DNA of 64,000 nucleotides from Bacteroidales bacterium (lineage in GTDB: Bacteria; Bacteroidota; Bacteroidia; Bacteroidales; UBA3663): the NCBI GenBank assembly GCA_024694125.1, contig JAILKE010000077.1:1-64000 (forward strand). Reading direction: 5' to 3'. The notes under the pieces are model-generated. The model was not told where the DNA came from. It was given only the letters and a program-made list of their open reading frames with translations, and ran no database searches. The position numbers and the translations under genes are program-made. Below are positions 59,314 to 64,000 of this stretch, piece by piece (the first letter of the stretch is position 1; every line of letters starts with the position of its first letter).

Positions 59314-60882
59314 ATGTTTAAGAAATTGACCCAAAACGAAATAATTTGTCATCTACAACTGCCAATTTTTCGCATTATCCAGGAAGAAGCAGATGCTTTA
59401 GACAGAGAGTGTTATGTAGTGGGAGGCTTCGTCCGTGACCTCTTCATAGACCGTCCGTCCAAGGATATAGACTGCGTCACCGTGGGTAGCGGAATTGAAC
59501 TGGCTCAGCGCGTAGCTAAACGGCTCAATGAGCAGCCGAGCGACCGCAAGGGACAGAAAGCGCACTTGAGCATATTTCGCAATTTCGGCACAGCGCAAGT
59601 CAAATATTACTCGCGCAGACATGGCTTGATGGAGGTTGAATTTGTAGGTGCACGCAAGGAGAGCTACAGCCACGACAGCCGGAAACCTGTGGTCGAAGAC
59701 GGTACACTGGAGGATGATCAGAACCGCCGTGACTTGACCATCAACGATATGGCCATCTGTCTGAACCAACAGCACTTCGGCGAACTCATTGACCCATTCG
59801 GCGGTATGCAAGACCTGGAGGCAGGCCTCATACGCACACCATTGGACCCCGATATCACTTTCAGCGACGACCCACTGCGCATGCTGCGCGCCATACGCTT
59901 TGCCTGCCGCTTTGACTTCAAGATTGTACCTGAAACCTTCGAGGCCATAGCACGCAACCGTGAGCGCATCAAGATCATCTCGGCAGAACGCATCATCGAG
60001 GAACTGAACAAGATAATGTTGTGCGACAAACCTTCAACTGGTTGGGCACAACTGCAACGCTGCGGTCTGCTGCAGATTATTCTGCCTGAATTGCAGGCAT
60101 TGTCGGGCATCGAGACCAAAGAGGGCCGTGGACACAAGGACAACTTCGTACATACCATAACAGTCCTGGACAACGTGGTGCGCGCTCAGGCTGAAAAAGA
60201 GAAGCTGGAAGCAGCGCAACCCAAGGAGCAGAGCGAAGGAAAAGACAACGGAAACAACGCTGCACCACAGTTTGACAAGCGCCTGTATCTGCGTTGGGCA
60301 GCACTGATGCATGACCTGGGCAAGGCTCGCGCCAAGGCTTGGGACGACAAGATCGGCTGGACATTCCACAACCATGATTACCTGGGCGAGCGCATGGTAC
60401 CAGGCATCTTCCGGCGCCTGAAGTTACCCCTGGGCGCCGAAGAGAAATTTGTACAGAAAATGGTGCGGATGCACATGCGCCCCATCAATCTGGCAGAAGA
60501 TGGCATTACGGACTCGGCCATCCGTCGCGTACTCTTCGAGGCGGGAGATGACATCGACGAACTCATGACACTGTGCGAAGCCGACATCACCTCCAAGATT
60601 GCAGAGAAGGTACGTCGATTCCTGGACAACTTCAAGATTGTGCGTCAGAAGATGGCCGAGATACAGGCCAAGGACGACTATCGCAACTGGACCCCTCCTA
60701 TTGACGGCATCGAGATAATGCAGCGCTACGGTCTGACACCGTCTAAACCAGTCGGCATACTGCGCGAAGCACAGAAAGATGCCATCCTGGACGGCGAATG
60801 TGACAATACGCGCGAAGCAGCCCTTGCCTTTCTGGACAAGACTGCAGCCGAAATGGGTTTGACTGTTGTCAATAAGGGGTAA
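59314..60882 (+). CDS. cca: CCA tRNA nucleotidyltransferase/poly(A) polymerase-like with HD domain
   Basis: The protein is 522 residues. The class II nucleotidyltransferase core has YVVGGFVRDLFIDRPSKDIDCVTVGSG with the two metal-binding Asp residues, RRDLTINDMAICL, and the RNA-binding FSDDPLRMLRAIRFACRF. A HD domain follows (HTITVLDNVV, LMHDLGKARA, HNHDYLGERM). The charged insert at about 290-320 (AEKEKLEAAQPKEQSEGKDNGNN) is a likely loop. It adds or repairs the CCA tail of tRNAs. Confidence 0.94.
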   Translation: MFKKLTQNEIICHLQLPIFRIIQEEADALDRECYVVGGFVRDLFIDRPSKDIDCVTVGSGIELAQRVAKRLNEQPSDRKGQKAHLSIFRNFGTAQVKYYSRRHGLMEVEFVGARKESYSHDSRKPVVEDGTLEDDQNRRDLTINDMAICLNQQHFGELIDPFGGMQDLEAGLIRTPLDPDITFSDDPLRMLRAIRFACRFDFKIVPETFEAIARNRERIKIISAERIIEELNKIMLCDKPSTGWAQLQRCGLLQIILPELQALSGIETKEGRGHKDNFVHTITVLDNVVRAQAEKEKLEAAQPKEQSEGKDNGNNAAPQFDKRLYLRWAALMHDLGKARAKAWDDKIGWTFHNHDYLGERMVPGIFRRLKLPLGAEEKFVQKMVRMHMRPINLAEDGITDSAIRRVLFEAGDDIDELMTLCEADITSKIAEKVRRFLDNFKIVRQKMAEIQAKDDYRNWTPPIDGIEIMQRYGLTPSKPVGILREAQKDAILDGECDNTREAALAFLDKTAAEMGLTVVNKG

Positions 60883-61000
60883 TGGTTAAAGTTTAATGGT
60901 TAATGGGGTATTGATCCAACCATTTGGCATCGGTCCTTACTGGATATTATAGTCCATTGCCCCACTTTCCTCCTATTCACCCATCACATTTCCCCCTATT

Positions 61001-61375
61001 ATGAGCGAATCCTATCAACTCGGCAAAAATGGCGAAGAAATGGCTGCCGACTACCTGCGCAGCCTCGGCTATCGTATTGAGGCCCAACGTTGGCGCCTGC
61101 ATCACCTCGAACTGGATATCATTGCGACCGACCGCGAATCGGACGAAATAGTCTTTGTCGAGGTCAAGACGCGCACAACGCCTATCTTCGGTGCTCCGGA
61201 GGAAGCTGTCGATTACCGCAAGATAATGAACACCGTCCGTGCAGCCGATGCCTACCTCAAGCAATATCAGATTATGAAGGACTGGCGCTTCGACATCATT
61301 GCCATCATCGACGACGGCAAACACGAACCGAAGTTACGCCATTTCAAGGAGGCATTCTATCCGCCGTTGGGATGA
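61001..61375 (+). CDS. YraN/UPF0102 family protein
   Basis: The protein is 124 residues: QLGKNGEEMAADYLRSLGYRIEAQRWR, LELDIIATDRESDEIVFVEVKTRT and RFDIIAIIDDG. The E-x-K core of the PD-(D/E)XK nuclease-like fold (FVEVKTR) is intact. UPF0102 proteins are near-universal in bacteria and have been linked to DNA repair or recombination. ruvA follows 62 nt downstream, so the two may be transcribed together. Confidence 0.93.
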   Translation: MSESYQLGKNGEEMAADYLRSLGYRIEAQRWRLHHLELDIIATDRESDEIVFVEVKTRTTPIFGAPEEAVDYRKIMNTVRAADAYLKQYQIMKDWRFDIIAIIDDGKHEPKLRHFKEAFYPPLG

Positions 61376-61437
61376 GGGTCAATAGCTAGCAATACCATAA
61401 TCAAAGATAAACGCAACAAACTAAAACACATATCATC

Positions 61438-62031
61438 ATGTTTGAATACTTAAAAGGCGAAGTCACCGAACTGGAACCCACTCAGGCAGTCATCGAATGT
61501 GGCGGCGTGGGCTATAGCTGCAACATATCAGTATATACGTACGATAAACTGAAGCGCGGCGAAGTGCAGAAACTCTATATTGCAGAGAGCATCCGCGAAG
61601 ATGCACACGTGCTGTTTGGCTTCATCTCGAAGCAGGAACGCGCCCTATACAACCTGCTCATCAGTGTTTCCGGCGTTGGTCCAGGCACAGCCCGTTGTAT
61701 ATTGTCCAGCCTCTCCCCCGACGAACTCGTCGCTGTGGTAGCTTCGGGCAATGACCGTCAACTGCGCAACGTCAAGGGACTGGGTCCAAAGACTGCACAA
61801 CGCATCATCGTCGATCTCAAGGACAAAGTAGGCAGCCTCGGCATTACAGCAGCATCCGCCTCCGACAGTCCCATCGTGGCCAGCAACAAGAACGGCGACG
61901 AAGCCATACAGGCTCTCGTGGCCCTCGGATACCCAATGGCCAATGCCTCCAAAGCCGTTGCCCAACTGCTCAGCCAGGATCCATCCATGTCTGTTCAATC
62001 CCTCATCAAACAGGGCCTGCACATGATGTAA
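61438..62031 (+). CDS. ruvA: Holliday junction branch migration protein RuvA
   Basis: The protein is 197 residues. The N-terminal OB-fold domain I (MFEYLKGEVTELEPTQAVIECGGVGYSCNIS) carries the Holliday-junction contact surface. Domain II has two helix-hairpin-helix motifs (LLISVSGVGPGTARCILSSLS, NVKGLGPKTAQRIIVDLKDK). Domain III (DEAIQALVALGYPMANASKAVAQL) binds RuvB. Length and domains are complete. The left arm of a Family 1 element begins 8 nt after the stop codon. Confidence 0.96.
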   Translation: MFEYLKGEVTELEPTQAVIECGGVGYSCNISVYTYDKLKRGEVQKLYIAESIREDAHVLFGFISKQERALYNLLISVSGVGPGTARCILSSLSPDELVAVVASGNDRQLRNVKGLGPKTAQRIIVDLKDKVGSLGITAASASDSPIVASNKNGDEAIQALVALGYPMANASKAVAQLLSQDPSMSVQSLIKQGLHMM

Positions 62032-62038
62032 TATTATA

Positions 62039-62171
62039 AAAGGAAGTAAAAAGGGAGTGAAAAGGAAGTGAAAGGGTAGCAAAAGGGACGATACAAATAC
62101 CTATCGAACAACTTATTCCCATACTATTATAATGCTTGGCTCGCTCGATACTTTCGTCCTTGTCACTTTCC
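62039..62171. mobile_element. Family 1 inverted-repeat element without a gene (element E)
   Basis: The left arm of AAGGGAGTGAAAAGGAAGTG words ends in AAAAGGGACGATACAAAT. The right tip CTTTCGTCCTTGTCACTTTCC is the inverted counterpart. The 70-nt core differs from cores C and D. It is followed by TTCTTAATTTTTAATTATCAATTGACAA-type repeats up to 62224. Confidence 0.75.
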
Positions 62172-62234
62172 ATTTTTAATTCTTAATTTTTAATTATCAA
62201 TTGACAATTGACATTGTCAATTCCTTTTAAGTAC

Positions 62235-62273
62235 AAATTGTCCCTGCCAACACAATGTTAGCAGGGACAATTT
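62235..62273. terminator. Terminator hairpin for the 39-residue gene
   Basis: A 13-bp perfect stem AAATTGTCCCTGC / GCAGGGACAATTT, flanked by A/T runs on both sides. It is about 50 nt past the small gene on the minus strand and can also stop transcripts from ruvA. Confidence 0.8.
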
Positions 62274-62320
62274 TATATGCTTATGAGACCACAGTCTCCG
62301 AGAGATCTAAGAAAAGTAGT

Positions 62321-62440
62321 TTAGAACTTAACGTTCTTTACTACATCGTTGCCAGGATAAAAGTACATGGCAGCGGCATCGTTCCATCCATGAATATAGG
62401 AGGTCCATGCCTTTTTCAATTTTGCTTCAATCTTTTTCAT
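62321..62440 (-). CDS. Small protein of 39 aa, function unknown
   Basis: The ATG at 62440 opens MKKIEAKLKKAWTSYIH, followed by a second half with GWNDAAAMYFYP and ending NVVKNVKF-like after a GNDVVK segment. A -7 element (TACCTTTG, 62537-62544), an AT-rich leader of about 95 nt and a strong terminator form a complete transcription unit around it. The basic N-terminal helix and aromatic-rich second half look protein-like. I do not recognise a family. Confidence 0.6.
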   Translation of the reverse strand: MKKIEAKLKKAWTSYIHGWNDAAAMYFYPGNDVVKNVKF

Positions 62441-62536
62441 AATCTTAAACTTTAATACCTTAATAAATACCTTAAATAACTAATACTAAATAGAATACAC
62501 TGAGCTATTCAATAAACCATCTTTATTTTTACGCTG

Positions 62537-62544
62537 CAAAGGTA
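62537..62544 (-). promoter_or_regulatory. Putative -7 element for the 39-aa gene
   Basis: TACCTTTG on the minus strand. A CAAT/ATTG-like -33 element lies 23 nt upstream. The remaining gap to the SMR gene (62441-62822) is AT-rich and has only this and the SMR promoter. Confidence 0.5.
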
Positions 62545-62721
62545 CAGTCTTTTCGACAAAGTTGTATCAATACAGACTGTTTTTTGCACAAAATCACGTT
62601 TTTTGTATCATTTTTGATATGCATATTCAGCAAAAACGATAGAAGCAATAGAGTTTTAGTGGATAGGCAGATAGCAAAACATATTAAAACGGCCCAAAAA
62701 GAGACATAAAATGGGTATATA

Positions 62722-62753
62722 TTTGGAGTATTGCCCAAAATACTGTATATTTG
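62722..62753 (+). promoter_or_regulatory. Consensus promoter for the SMR transporter
   Basis: TTTG (62722-62725), a 20-nt spacer and TATATTTG (62746-62753). The leader is about 65 nt. Confidence 0.85.
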
Positions 62754-62822
62754 CACCGCCTTACATAGAAGGAGACGCCGGAACAGTTCTGCAGCCCTCG
62801 TAATCCAAAGGCTCACAGCAAT

Positions 62823-63143
62823 ATGAATTGGATATTACTGATAGTGGCAGGACTGTGCGAAGTAGGTTTCACCTTTTGTCTGGGGCGCGCCCGACTGACG
62901 AGCGGTACTGAGTGGTGGCTCTGGATAGGAGGATTCCTCCTGTTCTCAGTATTGAGCATGACACTGCTGGCCAAGGTCTCGCAGACTCTGCCTCTGGGCA
63001 CGGTCTATCCCGTATGGACCGGCATAGGAGCAGTGGGGACGGTATTGATTGGTATATTCCTGTTCAACGAACCCGTCACCTTCTGGCGCCTGTTCTTCAT
63101 CACCACTCTCATTGGCTCAATCATCGGACTGAAGATGAGCTGA
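62823..63143 (+). CDS. Small multidrug resistance (SMR) family transporter
   Basis: The protein is 106 residues with four membrane helices (about 3-20, 29-48, 57-78 and 84-103). The essential Glu is in LIVAGLCEVGFTFCLG (residue 13), and the second signature is LPLGTVYPVWTGIGAVGTVLIG. The family exports quaternary ammonium compounds or guanidinium as a dimer in the inner membrane. The Val-Gly after the Glu and the WTGIGAVGT stretch suit both the Gdx/SugE and QacE-like groups, so the substrate is open. No guanidine riboswitch is visible in the leader. Confidence 0.92.
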   Translation: MNWILLIVAGLCEVGFTFCLGRARLTSGTEWWLWIGGFLLFSVLSMTLLAKVSQTLPLGTVYPVWTGIGAVGTVLIGIFLFNEPVTFWRLFFITTLIGSIIGLKMS

Positions 63144-63224
63144 TTTACCCCCAACACAAAGCACATGACTCAGGGTAGGCGTAGCCATTGTGCTGTACTC
63201 AACTAACTTATATAGGACACAACG

Positions 63225-63290
63225 TTTTTTAATTACCAATTGAGAAATACATATTGAGAATTACCAATTGCAAATAATCATTTGCAAGCT
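63225..63290. repeat. ACCAATTG word repeat before the second PL11 gene
   Basis: Four imperfect units (ATTACCAATTGAGAA, ATATTGAGAATTACC, ATTGCAAATAATCATTTGCAA) lie in the leader of the PL11 gene. No clear promoter is visible next to them. Confidence 0.6.
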
Positions 63291-63353
63291 ATCTTGTGTC
63301 TGCATATTGCCCAATGCCATACCAACAACAAAATATAACCAACAAATCAAAAG

Positions 63354-64000
63354 ATGAAAAGTCTTCACACCTGGGTGTGCTGCACGGCACTGGCACTGAT
63401 GCCATTGGCCCTGACAGCACAGACACCCGACACCCCTGCCACACAGCAGGAGCAACTGGATCGTGGCCTGATACGCGTACAGACGGCTACGTACTCTACA
63501 TTTCTCTCATGGCGCATGCTCGGCAGCGATGACGAACACACCTCATTCCTGGTACTCAAGGACGGCGTTGCACTCCGCGACACCATACGCAATGCAACCA
63601 GCATGCGTTCCTCCACGGCAGCCACGGTGGACATGCAATTGGTTGTCCTTCAGAATGGCGTGCCCACCGACACCATCTCGCCCATGACGTTCAACAACCG
63701 CTACTACCACCTGATGCAGCTGGACCGTCCTGCTGGCGGCAGCAACGCTTCGGGCGACTATACCTATTCGCCCAACGACTGCTCGGTCGGAGATGTAGAT
63801 GGCGATGGCCAATACGAACTGATTGTCAAGTGGGACCCAAGCAATTCGCAGGACAACTCCAAAAACGGATATACGGGCAATGTCTATCTGGATTGCTACA
63901 GGCTCTTTACGGACGAGAAACTGTGGCGCATAGACCTGGGCGTCAATATCCGCGCCGGAGCACACTACACACAGTTTCTGGTCTATGACTTCGACAAGGA
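63354..64000 (+). CDS. Exported rhamnogalacturonan lyase, PL11 family (truncated by window end)
   Basis: The start at 63354 gives MKSLHTWVCCTALALMPLALTAQ, a Sec signal. Immediately after it the PL11 catalytic propeller begins: RGLIRVQTATYSTFLSWRMLGSDDEHTSFLVLKDG, YSPNDCSVGDVDGDGQYELIVKWDPSNSQDNSKNGYTG and GVNIRAGAHYTQFLVYDFDKE. The frame is open to the right edge (about 215 residues visible). Unlike the first PL11 (2309-5143), it lacks an N-terminal beta-sandwich, so it is the compact form. The C-terminal part of the family fold lies outside the window. Confidence 0.9.
   Translation, partial: MKSLHTWVCCTALALMPLALTAQTPDTPATQQEQLDRGLIRVQTATYSTFLSWRMLGSDDEHTSFLVLKDGVALRDTIRNATSMRSSTAATVDMQLVVLQNGVPTDTISPMTFNNRYYHLMQLDRPAGGSNASGDYTYSPNDCSVGDVDGDGQYELIVKWDPSNSQDNSKNGYTGNVYLDCYRLFTDEKLWRIDLGVNIRAGAHYTQFLVYDFDK

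Noticed and set aside
62754-62822. Guanidine riboswitch in the SMR leader
   Set aside because: I looked for the paired ACGR loops of guanidine-II and the features of guanidine-I. Neither is present in this 69-nt leader.

Overview
The window looks like chromosomal DNA from a plant-fibre-degrading Bacteroidales, probably close to Prevotella. Four things point there: promoters of the Bacteroidota type (TTTG, about 20 nt, TAnnTTTG), exported enzymes with Bacteroidota lipoprotein or Sec signals, families typical of the group (TamL-like lipoprotein, C-GCAxxG-C-C protein, MG2-domain protein, LytS/LytTR pair), and many pectin, arabinan and xylan enzymes. I saw no tRNA, rRNA, CRISPR array, transposase, prophage or SusC/SusD pair. 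The species cannot be fixed from sequence alone.

Layout. 1-5.1 kb: end of a GH15 enzyme, a GH43 enzyme, a small conserved protein on the minus strand and a PL11 rhamnogalacturonan lyase. 5.3-9.4 kb (minus): 2-oxoacid:ferredoxin oxidoreductase subunits split by a small element encoding a four-helix-bundle protein, then shikimate kinase. 9.5-11.2 kb: RNase HI with a viroplasmin domain and an FAH-family enzyme. 11.4-16 kb (minus): an exported protein, GH105 and aspS. 16.2-21.3 kb (minus): TamL-like protein, DUF695, PhnP-like hydrolase, murB. 21.5-27.7 kb (minus): PII-like protein and a three-part RND efflux system. 28.2-30 kb: LytS/LytTR two-component pair. 30.3-41.2 kb: GH2, an HPP-like membrane protein, then GH3, a GH43-GH8 fusion and a second GH43. 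41.5-44 kb (minus): rubredoxin, PL10 pectate lyase, folP. 44.5-53.8 kb: NfeD-like/flotillin pair, YhaM-like nuclease, redox protein, GH97, MG2-domain protein. 54-62 kb: ilvE (minus), rplY, MBL lipoprotein, pth, an S4 RNA-binding protein, a DUF559 nuclease element, a putative small RNA, cca, yraN, ruvA. 62.3-64 kb: a 39-residue protein, an SMR transporter and the start of a second PL11 lyase.

How the genes work together. PL11, GH105, PL10, GH43, GH2 and GH97 would together strip rhamnogalacturonan, homogalacturonan, arabinan and galactan chains. GH3 and the GH43-GH8 fusion point to xylan and xylo-oligosaccharides. These enzymes are scattered between housekeeping genes rather than forming one classical polysaccharide utilisation locus.

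The strongest unexplained signal lies between the genes. Two families of small inverted-repeat elements sit at or near stop codons. Family 1 has A/G-rich arms ending in GGGACGATACAAA. One copy, inside the korA-korB operon, carries a four-helix-bundle gene; other copies carry no gene, and one of these keeps the sequence around that gene's start. Family 2 has a 37-nt hairpin-forming end. One copy carries a DUF559 nuclease between inverted ends, and a solo end lies 5 kb away beside ilvE. The pattern suggests small mobile units with coding and gene-less forms. Nearly every other long intergenic stretch holds a length-variable repeat built from 7-9-nt words.
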